A DNA stretch of 64,000 nucleotides. Origin: Aquamicrobium sp. Lineage in GTDB: Bacteria > Pseudomonadota > Alphaproteobacteria > Rhizobiales > Rhizobiaceae. Made by a program: the position numbers and the translations under genes. This document shows, in pieces, positions 1 through 8,735 of this stretch. The stretch covers positions 930,001 to 994,000 of the forward strand of contig NZ_JAMLIE010000001.1 in assembly GCF_023954335.1 (NCBI RefSeq), in the 5' to 3' direction. The number at the start of each line of letters is the position of its first letter. Positions within the stretch are counted from its first letter, which is position 1. Under the pieces are notes generated by a model. That model did not search any database and was not told where the DNA came from. It was given only the letters and a program-made list of their open reading frames with translations.

Positions 1-735
1 GGAAAGCTGCGCGTCGCGTAACGCCTCGGCGGCCGGCATGGCGATTTCCGTGCCCTGCGCCATGTCGTAGAGCCGCACGCCGTTGTCGGCCGTGGCCACG
101 GCGAGGCGCGCGCCGCCCCCGGCGAAGGCGAGCGCGCGGATGCGCCAGGAATCGGCGTCGAGCGCACCGTGCAGGGTCCAGCCGGTCGCAGCCGTTTCGT
201 CGCGCCGCCAGACATTCACGAACCCGTCGTCGCCGCCGGCGGCGAGGAAGGCCCCGTCCGGCGAGAAGGCGACGTCGAGCACCGCCTGCTCCAGCCCTTT
301 CAGGACGGCGGTGATGCGCCCGGTCTTGATGTCGAAGAGGCGCACATCGCCATAGGGCGGCGTTTCGCCGATGCCCGGCCCGAAATAGCCGCCGGCGGCG
401 ACGGTGCCGCCGTCCGGCGAGACGGCGAGCGCGAACACCTTGCCCTCGTTGCCGTCCCCGATCTGGTGGCGCAGGATGCGCAGCGTCACCCCGGCCCGCC
501 AGTCCCAGACGCGGATGGTCTTGTCGTCCGAGGCCGTGACCAGCAGCTCGCCGTCGGGCGAGAACGCCATGTCGTTGACCAGCGCCCGGTGGCCGCCGCT
601 GTTGAGGAACAGATGATGCGACGGAGGCTGCGACGGCTGCTGCGCCCGGGCGGGAAGGATCGCCGCCGCGGCCAGCATGAGGGCGGCGGCGAGCCGAAGG
701 GCCGCCGCGCCGCGCGCAAAAGCCGAGTGCGACAT
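1..735 (-). CDS. WD40 repeat protein, 3' end outside window
   Basis: The reverse strand reads open from the ATG at 735 to the window edge (245 codons), so the C-terminus is missing. Residues 1-32 form a signal peptide (basic start, hydrophobic Ala/Leu run, cleavage near ARA-QQ). After it come WD40-type blades with recurrent FSPDG, VSPDG and IRVWDW motifs, at about residues 47-75, 90-130 and 145-175. This predicts a periplasmic or surface beta-propeller used for protein binding, with no enzymatic residues visible. It starts 28 bp after the stop of the metacaspase-like gene on the same strand, so the two are probably one operon and may act together. Partner and substrate are unknown. Confidence 0.85.
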   Translation of the reverse strand, partial: MSHSAFARGAAALRLAAALMLAAAAILPARAQQPSQPPSHHLFLNSGGHRALVNDMAFSPDGELLVTASDDKTIRVWDWRAGVTLRILRHQIGDGNEGKVFALAVSPDGGTVAAGGYFGPGIGETPPYGDVRLFDIKTGRITAVLKGLEQAVLDVAFSPDGAFLAAGGDDGFVNVWRRDETAATGWTLHGALDADSWRIRALAFAGGGARLAVATADNGVRLYDMAQGTEIAMPAAEALRDAQLS

Positions 736-763
736 GGACGCCTCCGAAGCCGGCGCGAGGGGG

Positions 764-3019
764 TCAGCCCCGCGGCGTGGTTTCCATCGGGAAGATCAGC
801 ACCGCGCCCTTGGCCCCGGCCTTGTCGCCCAGCCGCGCCGCGCCGCGCGTCGCCGGCGCGGCCGCGACTTCGCGCAGCAGCTCGCTGAAGGAGGCCGCGC
901 CGCCGCCGAGGCTGCGCGTCGCCTGGCGTATGCCGACCTGCTCGAGGAAGGACAGGTCCTCGACCGGGGTCTGCGGCTCGGCCTCGGACAGCACCACCAC
1001 CATGCGCTCGATGCCGTAGCTCGAATCGGTGAAGGCGAGCAGCGGCAGGTCGATCTCGCTGCCGCTCGACAGCCGCTCGGCATACATGTGGCTGATCGAG
1101 TAGTCGCTGCCGATATAGAGCACGTTGATGTCGACCGGCTTGGCCGAGGCGCTCTTGGCCTCGATATGCACCTCGTCGTCGGGGTGGACGACGGGCACGG
1201 TGCCGGCGCGCAGCGGCTCGGCGTCGGCCGCCTCGGTGCGCTTGATCTTGAAGCCGACCTCGACCTCGTTCGGGCGGAACTCCGACGCGGCCGACAGCCG
1301 CGACAGGCTGGTGGCGCGGAAGATGCGCACGAGGTCCTCGGCGAGCTTCGCGGCGATGTCGTCGACGCCGGAGCCGGCCAGCGGCAGCGACGGCGAGCGG
1401 CGGCCCTCTTCCAGCGACAATTCGGCGGAAGGCGGCAGGAGCCAGACGCGCGGCTCGGTGGACAGGCTGGCGCGCGCCGCGTCCTCGCTCTGGCGCGCCT
1501 GATCAGCGATGATGATGCCGACATCCATCTCGCTCATCACCGCGAGCGTCAGGTCCGCCGCCTCGCCGGCATCGACGAGGCGCAGATTGACCGGCACCTT
1601 CTTCTCGTCGACGATCTTGTCGAGCGCGGCGTTGAGCAGCTCCGTCTCGGCCGGCGAGTCGCCGCCGCCGGGGCGGGCGACGACCAGCTCGAAGCCGATG
1701 GCGAGCTCGGTAAGCCGCGCCCATGAATTGACCGGCACGTCGGCGACGGCCAGCGCCGGCAGTCCTTCATGCGCGACCGGCACGACGCGGCTGGTCAGGT
1801 TCTTGGCCGACTGCACCTCGACATAGCCGACCGCCTGGTCGAGCGTCGCGGCCGGGGAGGCGAGGATCGCGAGCTTGGTTCCCGGCGACAGGCGGTGAAG
1901 CTGGCCGGCCGGGATTTCCAGCATGCCGTTCTCGGCCTTGATCGCCCACTGGGCGATGCGGTCCTCCGGCGTCGAGCCGAACACCTGCCGGTCGAGGTCG
2001 CCTTCGAACAACGGGGTAGGCCGCATGCGGTTGTCGCCCGAATAGGCCTGGAGCACGGCCTGGCCGAGCTGGCGGTAGGTCATGGCCGGGTTCTCGGCGA
2101 TCTTGGCGAACACGGTGTAGGTGAAGAGGCCGAGCTTCGTCGCTTCCGGGTCGCCCTTGGGCAGCGGCATTTCCGGCGTCGTCTCGGTGTTCTGCGCGGC
2201 GAAGAACGCCACCATGCCGCCCGGTGCGATGGATTCCGCGCCCGTCGGCTCGGCCGAGGTGATGCCGAGCGAATTCTGCCGTGGGCTTTCCTCGCCCATC
2301 CCTCGCGTCGCCGGGCCTTGCGCCTCGGCGATCGCCTCGGCCATCGCCGCCTCGGGAATGCCGAGATCGGTGAAGTCGATCTTGCGCTCGGTCTCCTCGC
2401 TCTCGGTCACGGCGCGGGTCATGGTGCCGGAATGGCAGCAGTCGAACACCGCCCAGATGAACGCGCCCTTGTCGCGGATCTTCTGGAGATGGTCGCGGAA
2501 TTCCTTGTCGATCAGCGCGTTGGGAATGCCCTTGTTGCGGTCCTCCCACATTCCGGTGTCGGCGGGCAGGAAACACTCGTCGAGCCCGTCCGGCTCGATG
2601 GCGGGGTCCATGGCCGGCTGCTGGGTGCCGTGGCCGGAGAACTGGAGATAGACGAAGTCGCCGGACTTGACCGTGTCGGCAAGGCGGTCGAGCGCGTCGC
2701 GGATCGAGCTGCGCGTCGGCGAGGCCGTGCTTTCGATGCCGTCGGCCAGCACCGCGACATTCTGCGGCTCGAACGTCACCGGCGCGTTGTTGAGCAGGAA
2801 TTCGCGCACCAGCGAGGCGTCGTTGTTCGGCCCGACGAGGCTCGCCTTCGGCGGCAGGTTCGGATAGGCGGTCACGGCGACCAGAAGCGCGTGATAGGTG
2901 CGCCCGGCGGCGTCGCCCGCCTGCTGCGCGAAGGCCGGAAAGGCGCCGAGGCCGAGGCCGCCGACGCCGATGGCCGCGGTTCCGACGAGCAGGCCGCGTC
3001 GCGTGATGTGATGATGCAT
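764..3019 (-). CDS. Secreted caspase-family (C14, metacaspase-like) protein
   Basis: A 751-residue protein. It begins with a twin-arginine-like leader (TRRGLL at residues 6-11, then a hydrophobic stretch ending near AFAQQ), suggesting Tat export. A caspase fold follows at about 40-340, with the catalytic His in FSGHGTQ (H130) and Cys in DCCHSG (C195). The acidic loop expected of Arg/Lys-directed metacaspases may be present, but I cannot assign specificity. The C-terminal third is not recognisable; the section around 590-680 resembles DUF4384-like beta domains found in other bacterial caspase proteins. A WD40 gene follows 28 bp downstream, a combination known in bacterial caspase systems. The role (stress, programmed death, signalling) cannot be read from sequence. 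Confidence 0.88.
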   Translation of the reverse strand: MHHHITRRGLLVGTAAIGVGGLGLGAFPAFAQQAGDAAGRTYHALLVAVTAYPNLPPKASLVGPNNDASLVREFLLNNAPVTFEPQNVAVLADGIESTASPTRSSIRDALDRLADTVKSGDFVYLQFSGHGTQQPAMDPAIEPDGLDECFLPADTGMWEDRNKGIPNALIDKEFRDHLQKIRDKGAFIWAVFDCCHSGTMTRAVTESEETERKIDFTDLGIPEAAMAEAIAEAQGPATRGMGEESPRQNSLGITSAEPTGAESIAPGGMVAFFAAQNTETTPEMPLPKGDPEATKLGLFTYTVFAKIAENPAMTYRQLGQAVLQAYSGDNRMRPTPLFEGDLDRQVFGSTPEDRIAQWAIKAENGMLEIPAGQLHRLSPGTKLAILASPAATLDQAVGYVEVQSAKNLTSRVVPVAHEGLPALAVADVPVNSWARLTELAIGFELVVARPGGGDSPAETELLNAALDKIVDEKKVPVNLRLVDAGEAADLTLAVMSEMDVGIIIADQARQSEDAARASLSTEPRVWLLPPSAELSLEEGRRSPSLPLAGSGVDDIAAKLAEDLVRIFRATSLSRLSAASEFRPNEVEVGFKIKRTEAADAEPLRAGTVPVVHPDDEVHIEAKSASAKPVDINVLYIGSDYSISHMYAERLSSGSEIDLPLLAFTDSSYGIERMVVVLSEAEPQTPVEDLSFLEQVGIRQATRSLGGGAASFSELLREVAAAPATRGAARLGDKAGAKGAVLIFPMETTPRG

Positions 3020-3226
3020 GATCGTTCTCCCAAGCCCATCTTCCCGTACGGAACGTCTTTGTACAGGAATGGGGCGTCAATTTGAAAGCGGGGTTCGGCA
3101 CAAAAGCGGGTTCGATGGCGATGAGACGTCGCCGGGCGGACGATCCTTGGGTCCGCATCCGTCTTTTTCTCGACAAGGCGGCGCGGGCGCGCTAGGCGAA
3201 CGGCGAACCGAACCGGAGCCCGCATC

Positions 3227-3925
3227 ATGACCGACACGACCGCCGCAGGCACGCTCATCGCGCCGTCCGTCCTCTCGGCCGATTTCTCGCGGCTGGGCGA
3301 GGAGGTCGAGGCCGTCGCCGCCGCCGGCGCGGACTGGATCCATCTCGACGTCATGGACGGCCATTTCGTTCCCAACATCACTTTCGGCCCGCAGATCATC
3401 AAGTCGATCCGGGGCCGCACCGACAAGGTGTTCGACTGCCACCTGATGATAGCCCCGGCCGATCCCTACCTCGCCGCCTTCGCCGAGGCCGGCTGCGACA
3501 TCATCACCGTCCATGCCGAGGCCGGCCCCCATCTCGACCGCTCGCTTCAGGCGATCCGCGCGCTCGGCAAGAAGGCCGGCGTGTCGCTCAACCCGTCGAC
3601 GCCCGAAAGCGTCATCGAATACGTCCTCGACCGGCTCGACCTCGTGCTGCTCATGACGGTCAATCCCGGCTTCGGCGGGCAGGCGTTCATCCCGTCCGTC
3701 ATCGAGAAGGTGCGCCGCGTCAAGGCGCTGATCGGCGACCGGCCCATCGACATCGAGATCGACGGCGGCGTGACGCCCGAGACCGCGCCGCTGGTCGCTG
3801 CGGCGGGCGCCAACGTGCTGGTCGCCGGCTCGGCCGTGTTCAGGGGCGGCGGCAGGGAAGCCTATGCCCGCAACATCGAGGCGATCCGCAGCGCCGCCGA
3901 CGCGGCGGTCGGGCGGCTGGTGTAG
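3227..3925 (+). CDS. rpe: Ribulose-phosphate 3-epimerase
   Basis: A 232-residue cytoplasmic TIM-barrel enzyme interconverting D-ribulose 5-phosphate and D-xylulose 5-phosphate in the pentose phosphate and Calvin-type pathways. Family landmarks are all present: APSVLSADF near the N-terminus, HLDVMDGHFVPN with catalytic Asp41, VNPGFGGQ at 145-152, and the second catalytic Asp179 in IDGGV. Length is normal (about 220-230). It is divergent from the metacaspase gene, with a 207-bp shared upstream region, and convergent with the HAMP-like gene. Its pathway neighbours zwf, pgl and edd lie 5-9 kb away but in a separate operon. Confidence 0.97.
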   Translation: MTDTTAAGTLIAPSVLSADFSRLGEEVEAVAAAGADWIHLDVMDGHFVPNITFGPQIIKSIRGRTDKVFDCHLMIAPADPYLAAFAEAGCDIITVHAEAGPHLDRSLQAIRALGKKAGVSLNPSTPESVIEYVLDRLDLVLLMTVNPGFGGQAFIPSVIEKVRRVKALIGDRPIDIEIDGGVTPETAPLVAAAGANVLVAGSAVFRGGGREAYARNIEAIRSAADAAVGRLV

Positions 3926-3963
3926 TTCGCGGGAATTGCCGAAGCGGCTCGTCGCCTGACCTC

Positions 3964-4806
3964 TCAGGCGGCCATTTCCTTGTCGGCGCGGGCGGCCGCG
4001 TCCTCTTCGCCATCGGCCCGCCCGTCCGGCGCGCGCAGCGCCTCGGCCAGTCGCGCGAATTCGCCTGCCGCTTCGGCATTGCGGCGCGCGGCGACGCCGA
4101 CGCCTTCCATCGTGTGGCGGGCGATGACGAGCGCCTCTGCCGAGTCGCGCTTGCCGAGCACGTCGATGATGCGCAGATCCGTCTCGACCCGCGCGCCGAG
4201 CTTTTCCGCCCGCTTGCCGAGCCGCGCGGCCGCCTCCTCGAGCGCGCCGGCCTGCGCCGCCGTCGCCTCGCGTAATGTGGTTAGCGCGGACGCCTCCGCT
4301 TCGAGCCGTTCCATGGCGGCGTTGAAGTCGCGGCCGAACGCGTCGTAGGGCGCCGGCAGGTCGACGGAGATGCGGGCGGAAAAATCGCCCTCGGCCAGCC
4401 GGCCGATGCCTGCGCCCATCAGCTTCGCCACCGCCGCATGCGCCCGCGCCGTTTTGTTCCGCGCTGCGAGGCCGGCGCGGGCTCGGGCGAGCGCGGCGAC
4501 GAGTTCACGCGTGTCAGTGTATTCCTCGACCTTGCTGTCCTCCGAGAAATCGAGCGCCGCCAGCCGCTCGGCCATCGCGATAGCGGGGGAAAGCGTGGCG
4601 CGGATCGCATGGCGGGCGGCGAGCCACGCGCTCGCCGCGACGACGAGGGGCGACAGGAGAAGGACAGGCACGAGAAGCGACGACTGGACGCGCCACAGGA
4701 GAAGGCCGCCGCAACTGGCAAGCAGCGCCGCCGCCCCGGCCGCGGCTGCAACCGCGAGGCCGGGCGTCAGGCGCTTGTCCCGCCCTTGTGCCGATGTCGT
4801 TCCCAT
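3964..4806 (-). CDS. Membrane protein with HAMP-like region, no output domain
   Basis: The chosen start is the ATG at 4806 (280 residues); the frame extends further upstream but with basic, non-conserved sequence. Two hydrophobic segments lie at about 15-38 and 44-65, followed by a long Ala/Glu-rich helical region. Around residues 125-170 the sequence (GDFSARI ... FGRDFNAAMERLEAEA) resembles the HAMP or post-HAMP segment of methyl-accepting chemotaxis proteins, but no MCP hairpin, kinase or cyclase domain follows. It may be a truncated chemoreceptor-like or scaffold protein. It lies 73 bp downstream of the aldo/keto reductase gene on the same strand. Function unknown. Confidence 0.7.
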   Translation of the reverse strand: MGTTSAQGRDKRLTPGLAVAAAAGAAALLASCGGLLLWRVQSSLLVPVLLLSPLVVAASAWLAARHAIRATLSPAIAMAERLAALDFSEDSKVEEYTDTRELVAALARARAGLAARNKTARAHAAVAKLMGAGIGRLAEGDFSARISVDLPAPYDAFGRDFNAAMERLEAEASALTTLREATAAQAGALEEAAARLGKRAEKLGARVETDLRIIDVLGKRDSAEALVIARHTMEGVGVAARRNAEAAGEFARLAEALRAPDGRADGEEDAAARADKEMAA

Positions 4807-4879
4807 GCGCGCGAACTTTCCGCGATCTTTCGGTGCCGACCCTAGCGGCGCAAGCTTGCTCGAACTTTGCGTCCTGCGT

Positions 4880-5845
4880 TCAGCCCTCCGCCCCGGCGCG
4901 GTCGAGCGCCGCGATCTCATCGGCGGCCAGCCGGATCTGCGCCGCTCGGGCAAAGCTCTCGACATGGGCGGTCTTCGTCGCGCTGGCGATGGGCGCGGTC
5001 ACGCCTTCGCGTGCGATCAGCCACGCCAATGCGATCTCGGACGGCTGCGCGCCGTGGGCGGCGGCGACCTCGTCGAGCGCCTTCAGGATCCGCTCGCCGC
5101 GCGGCGTCAGGTAATTCTTCACCTTGCCGCCGCGCAGGGATTGGCCGAGATCGGCCTCGGAGCGATACTTGCCGGAGAGGAAGCCGGAGGCGAGGCTGTA
5201 ATAGGTGACGACGCCGATGTTCTCGGCGATGCAAAGTTCGCGCAGGCCGCCGTCGAAACGCGCCCGGTCGTAGAGATTGTATTCCGGCTGGACCGCCTGA
5301 TAGCCGGGCAGCCCGTTCGCGCGCGCCACCTTCAGCGATTCGCCGAGCTGGCCGGCATCGACGTTCGACGCCCCGATCGCCCGGACCTTGCCGGCCTTCA
5401 TCAGCGTGTCGAAGGCGCCGAGCGTTTCCTCGTAGGAGGTGCCGGCCGGGTCCGGCCAGTGGGAGAAGTAGAGATCGATCCGGTCGATGCCGAGGCGCCG
5501 GAGCGAGCGCTCGACCGCGCCGAGGATCCATTCCCTGGACAGGCCGTGCTCCTTCGGGCCGCCGGTCGCCGAGCCGACCTTGGTGAAGATCGTCATCTTG
5601 TCGCGAAGCCGCGGCCGCGCTTTCAGCCAGTTGCCGATGATGGTCTCGGATTCGCCGCCCTCGTTGCCGGGCGCCCAGGCCGAGTAGCAATCCGCCGTGT
5701 CGATGGCGTTGAAGCCGTGATCGGCGAAGGCGTCGAGCACCGCGAAGCTGGCGCGCTCGTCGATGGTCCAGCCGAACACGTTGCCGCCGAGGACGACGGG
5801 GGCGATTTCGAGGCCGGTCGTGCCGAGCGCGCGTTTCTTCATCAT
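4880..5845 (-). CDS. Aldo/keto reductase
   Basis: A 321-residue NAD(P)H-dependent oxidoreductase of the aldo/keto reductase superfamily (bacterial AKR11/AKR12-like, similar to YajO/Tas types). The catalytic tetrad is visible: Asp49 and Tyr54 in IDTADCYSAW, Lys89 in FTKVG and His129 in YFSHWPD. The C-terminal region carries the usual dinucleotide-binding signals (GVTAPIASATK). Translation starts at tandem ATG codons preceded by GGGAGAAG. It is co-directional with proC (105-bp gap). The natural carbonyl substrate cannot be deduced. Confidence 0.93.
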   Translation of the reverse strand: MMKKRALGTTGLEIAPVVLGGNVFGWTIDERASFAVLDAFADHGFNAIDTADCYSAWAPGNEGGESETIIGNWLKARPRLRDKMTIFTKVGSATGGPKEHGLSREWILGAVERSLRRLGIDRIDLYFSHWPDPAGTSYEETLGAFDTLMKAGKVRAIGASNVDAGQLGESLKVARANGLPGYQAVQPEYNLYDRARFDGGLRELCIAENIGVVTYYSLASGFLSGKYRSEADLGQSLRGGKVKNYLTPRGERILKALDEVAAAHGAQPSEIALAWLIAREGVTAPIASATKTAHVESFARAAQIRLAADEIAALDRAGAEG

Positions 5846-5950
5846 GACTTCTCCCTGACGTGATTGGCTGTCGCCCCGCGCCCAGCTGTGGAGGGAACGG
5901 CGCAGCGGTGCAATGGTTTCGGCCGTGCGGGAAGGGCGGCTGCCCGCCGC

Positions 5951-6763
5951 TCAGCCGCGCAGCTCGACCCCGCGGGCACGGGCGGCCTCGACCGCCTCGG
6001 TCACCAGCGTCTTCAGCCTGTCCTCGCCCATCAGCACCGACAGCGCGGCCGCCGTGGTGCCGTTCGGGCTCGTCACCTGCCGGCGCAGCTCGCCCGGCTC
6101 CTCGTCGCTCGCCTCGGCCAGCGCCGCCGCGCCGTAGACGGTCTGCATGGCGAGGAGCTTCGCGGTCTCGGCCGGCAGGCCGGCCGCCTCGGCCGCCGCC
6201 GTCAGGCACTCGATGAAATGGAAGACATAGGCCGGGCCGGAGCCGGAAACCGCGGTCACCGCATCCATCAGCGCCTCGTCGGCGATCTCGGCGACGCGGC
6301 CGCTGGCCGAAAGCAGGTCGGCGACGAAGGCGGCGGCCTCCCGTGTCACATGCGGGTTGGCGAACGTCACCATCATGCCCTTGCCGATGGCGGCGGGCGT
6401 GTTGGGCATGCAGCGCAGCACGGCGGCATCGGTGCCCAGCGCCTCCTCGAAGGCGGCGACCGGCGTGCCGGCGGCGATGCTGACATAGGTCGCGCTCGCC
6501 TTGAACCGCTTGTAGGCGGGAATGACGTCGCGGATCACCTGCGGCTTGACCGCGAAGACGACGAGTCGCGGCGCGACGTCGCCGCCGATCTCCCCCGCGT
6601 CGGCCAGAACGGTGACGCCAAGCGCCGCCGCTCTGGCGCGCAGCGCCTCGGCCGGCTCCACCACCAGCGCCTCCTGCGCCTTCAGCTTGCCCGAGGCGAT
6701 CCACCCTTCCAGCATGGCGCGGCCCATATTGCCGCAGCCGACGAGCACAACCGGTCCGCTCAT
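5951..6763 (-). CDS. proC: Pyrroline-5-carboxylate reductase
   Basis: A 270-residue cytoplasmic enzyme that reduces 1-pyrroline-5-carboxylate to L-proline, the last step of proline synthesis. The N-terminal Rossmann motif VLVGCGNMG and the conserved MPNTPA segment are present, as is the C-terminal SGSGPAYVF signature of the family. I chose the ATG at 6763 because GGAGAG lies just before it and the family motif begins within five residues; an upstream in-frame ATG would add a non-conserved Arg-rich extension. It is followed by the aldo/keto reductase gene on the same strand. Confidence 0.96.
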   Translation of the reverse strand: MSGPVVLVGCGNMGRAMLEGWIASGKLKAQEALVVEPAEALRARAAALGVTVLADAGEIGGDVAPRLVVFAVKPQVIRDVIPAYKRFKASATYVSIAAGTPVAAFEEALGTDAAVLRCMPNTPAAIGKGMMVTFANPHVTREAAAFVADLLSASGRVAEIADEALMDAVTAVSGSGPAYVFHFIECLTAAAEAAGLPAETAKLLAMQTVYGAAALAEASDEEPGELRRQVTSPNGTTAAALSVLMGEDRLKTLVTEAVEAARARGVELRG

Positions 6764-6837
6764 TGTCTTCTCTCCGTTCCTGCTGCCGTTCTGATGCCAC
6801 CGGCGGGCCGCCGCGTCCAGTGGTCGCATCCGCCTGG

Positions 6838-6884
6838 AGCGGGATGAGGAAAAGTGTGAAGCGGCTTTCCGCCCGCATCCCGCT
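6838..6884. repeat. Imperfect palindromic repeat (AAAGTGTGAAGC family)
   Basis: AGCGGGATG at the left end pairs with CATCCCGCT at the right. The core GAGGAAAAGTGTGAAGCGGCTTTCC is shared, with changes, by the elements at 32730-32770 and 37662-37705. It lies between the divergent proC and folD genes. It resembles a small dispersed intergenic repeat common in rhizobial genomes. Confidence 0.6.
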
Positions 6885-7001
6885 CTATCTCTCTAAGAAT
6901 CGACCTGAATTCGTCGCGATCTGGCGCCCCGCCGGCGGGGATAAGCTTGCACGCAGGGCCCGGGAATGCGATGGCGTCGCTTTGGCGCGACGGAGGGAAT
7001 C

Positions 7002-7901
7002 ATGACCCGGATCATCGACGGAAAAGCGGTCGCCGAGGAAGTTGCGGCGACCGTGAAGCACGAAACGGCGGCGCTGGCGATGCGCAACGACATCGCGCCG
7101 GGTCTGGCCGTGATCCTCGTCGGCGAGGACCCGGCAAGCCAGGTCTACGTCGCCTCGAAATCGAGGAAGGCGAAGGAGTGCGGCTTCCATTCGGCGCAGC
7201 ACACCCTGCCGGCGGATACCTCGCAGGCCGATCTCGTGGCGCTGGTCGAAAGCCTGAATGCTGATCCGGCGATCCATGGCATCCTCGTCCAGCTTCCGCT
7301 GCCCGGCCATATCGACGAGCTCGCCGTCATCGAGACGATCTCGCCGGACAAGGACGTCGACGGCCTCACCTACGTCAATGTCGGCCGGCTCGGCGCGGGC
7401 GCGCCGCAGAAGGCCTTCGTGCCGTGCACGCCGGCGGGATCGATGCTGCTGATCGAGAGGGTACACGGGCGCGACCTCTCGGGCCTGAACGCTGTGGTCG
7501 TCGGCCGCTCCAACCTCGTCGGCAAGCCGGTGGCGCAGCTTCTTCTGGCCGCCAACGCCACCGTCACCATCGCCCATTCGCGCACGCGCGACCTTGCCGC
7601 GCTGTGCCGCACGGCCGACATCCTCGTCGTCGCGGTCGGGCGGCCGGAGATGGTCCGCGGCGACTGGGTGAAGGAGGGCGCGACCGTCATCGACGTCGGC
7701 ATCAACCGCATTCCCGCACCCGAGAAGGGCGAAGGCAAGACGCGGCTGATCGGAGACGTCGCCTTCGCCGAGGCATCGCCACGCGCCGGCGCGATCACCC
7801 CGGTTCCCGGCGGCGTCGGGCCGATGACCATCGCCATGCTGATGGCCAACACCCTCGTCTCAGCCTGCCGCGCGGCCGGCGTCGCGCCGCCGGAGTTCTA
7901 G
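7002..7901 (+). CDS. folD: Bifunctional methylenetetrahydrofolate dehydrogenase / cyclohydrolase
   Basis: A 299-residue cytoplasmic enzyme converting 5,10-methylene-THF to 10-formyl-THF in one-carbon metabolism. It carries Tyr49 and Lys53 of the YVASK active-site motif, the VVGRSNLVGKP NADP-binding motif and the terminal PVPGGVGPMT signature. The start at 7002 is preferred over an upstream ATG because GGAGGG lies 6 bases before it and conserved sequence begins at once. It is followed 58 bp later by ogt in the same direction. Confidence 0.97.
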   Translation: MTRIIDGKAVAEEVAATVKHETAALAMRNDIAPGLAVILVGEDPASQVYVASKSRKAKECGFHSAQHTLPADTSQADLVALVESLNADPAIHGILVQLPLPGHIDELAVIETISPDKDVDGLTYVNVGRLGAGAPQKAFVPCTPAGSMLLIERVHGRDLSGLNAVVVGRSNLVGKPVAQLLLAANATVTIAHSRTRDLAALCRTADILVVAVGRPEMVRGDWVKEGATVIDVGINRIPAPEKGEGKTRLIGDVAFAEASPRAGAITPVPGGVGPMTIAMLMANTLVSACRAAGVAPPEF

Positions 7902-7959
7902 AGCGGCCTTGCCTCTCCCGGCCGGTAGGGTTCATGCTACGCGACCGCGGGAGAAGCCG

Positions 7960-8466
7960 ATGAGCGAAGTCCTCTATACCTACATGGAAAGCCCGATCGG
8001 GCGCCTGCTGCTGGCCGGCGACGGGCAGCGCCTGTCCTGCATCGGCTTTCCGGCCGGGAAAGGCGTCGTCACGCCGCGGCCGCACTGGCGGCGCGCCGAC
8101 GACGCCTTCGGCCGCGTGAAGGATCAGCTGCGGGAATATTTCGACGGGACGCGGCAAGAGTTCGACCTGCCGCTCGACCCGCGGGGCACCGCGTTTCAGC
8201 TCATGGTGTGGCGCGAGCTGGCGCGGATCCCGTACGGCGAGACGATCAGCTATGGCGAGCTGGCCCGCCGCATCGGCCAGCCGGAGGCAAGCCGCGCGGT
8301 CGGGGCTGCCAATGGGGCGAACCCGATCCCCATCGTCATCCCGTGCCACCGCGTCATCGGCGCGAATGGCAGCCTGACCGGGTTTGGCGGCGGCATCGAG
8401 ACCAAGAAGCGGCTTCTAGCGCTGGAGCGCCCCGGCACGATCGACGATCAGCCCCGGCTGCTCTGA
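7960..8466 (+). CDS. ogt: Methylated-DNA--[protein]-cysteine S-methyltransferase
   Basis: A 168-residue suicide DNA-repair protein that transfers methyl groups from O6-methylguanine to its own cysteine. The acceptor Cys129 lies in the invariant IPCHRV motif; the helix-turn-helix (GETISYGELARRIG) and the GxxxTGFGGG tail are present. There is no Ada-type N-terminal zinc domain, so this is the Ogt/MGMT form. The ATG at 7960 gives a start matching the family; an upstream ATG adds non-conserved residues. It probably belongs to the folD transcription unit. Confidence 0.93.
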   Translation: MSEVLYTYMESPIGRLLLAGDGQRLSCIGFPAGKGVVTPRPHWRRADDAFGRVKDQLREYFDGTRQEFDLPLDPRGTAFQLMVWRELARIPYGETISYGELARRIGQPEASRAVGAANGANPIPIVIPCHRVIGANGSLTGFGGGIETKKRLLALERPGTIDDQPRLL

Positions 8467-8512
8467 ACCGCTAAAAGCGTGTCGCGTCATGCGCATCATC
8501 GGTAACGCTTGT

Positions 8513-8572
8513 GCCGCCCCTCATCCGGCTGCCGCCACCTTCTCCCCGTGAACGGGGAGAAGAGAGCTGTCG
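8513..8572 (+). repeat. RIME-like palindromic repeat, copy 1
   Basis: The layout is CCCCTCATCCG followed by the perfect palindrome CTTCTCCCCGTGAACGGGGAGAAG (10-bp arms, short loop). Five further copies occur in this window, always in inverted pairs. The type resembles the rhizobial intergenic mosaic elements; the name is an inference. Confidence 0.75.
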
Positions 8573-8631
8573 TCCTTGATTTCGCCAATCGCAAGCGTTG
8601 CAGGAGAAATTGCGGAGATCGCGGCCGGCAT

Positions 8632-8686
8632 TCCTTCTCCCCGTTCACGGGGAGAAGGTGCCCGAAGGGCGGATGAGGGGCGGCGC
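8632..8686 (-). repeat. RIME-like palindromic repeat, copy 2
   Basis: Inverted partner of copy 1. It has the same TTCTCCCCGTTCACGGGGAGAA palindrome, followed by the GCCCGAAGGGCGGATGAGGGG arm read on the opposite strand, including a small GCCCGAAGGGC hairpin. Confidence 0.75.
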
Positions 8687-8735
8687 AGGCGCTCGAAGAT
8701 CGCGCTCCTCCGGAGTGGACAGGACGCGGCGCGCT

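Larger units (their letters stand above)
8467..8735. other. Intergenic region between convergent ogt and edd
   Basis: 269 bp between two converging genes. It contains an inverted pair of palindromic repeat elements (8513-8572 and 8632-8686) separated by about 60 bp. No coding sequence or clear intrinsic terminator with a T-run was seen apart from these palindromes. Confidence 0.7.

Noticed and set aside
1767..3176. Long open frames antisense or out of frame to the metacaspase gene and to many other genes (for example 4917-6878, 13184-15172, 23143-26634)
   Set aside because: They are Arg/Ala/Gly-rich, lack domains and ribosome sites, and lie over genes with clear motifs. Such shadows are normal at this GC content.
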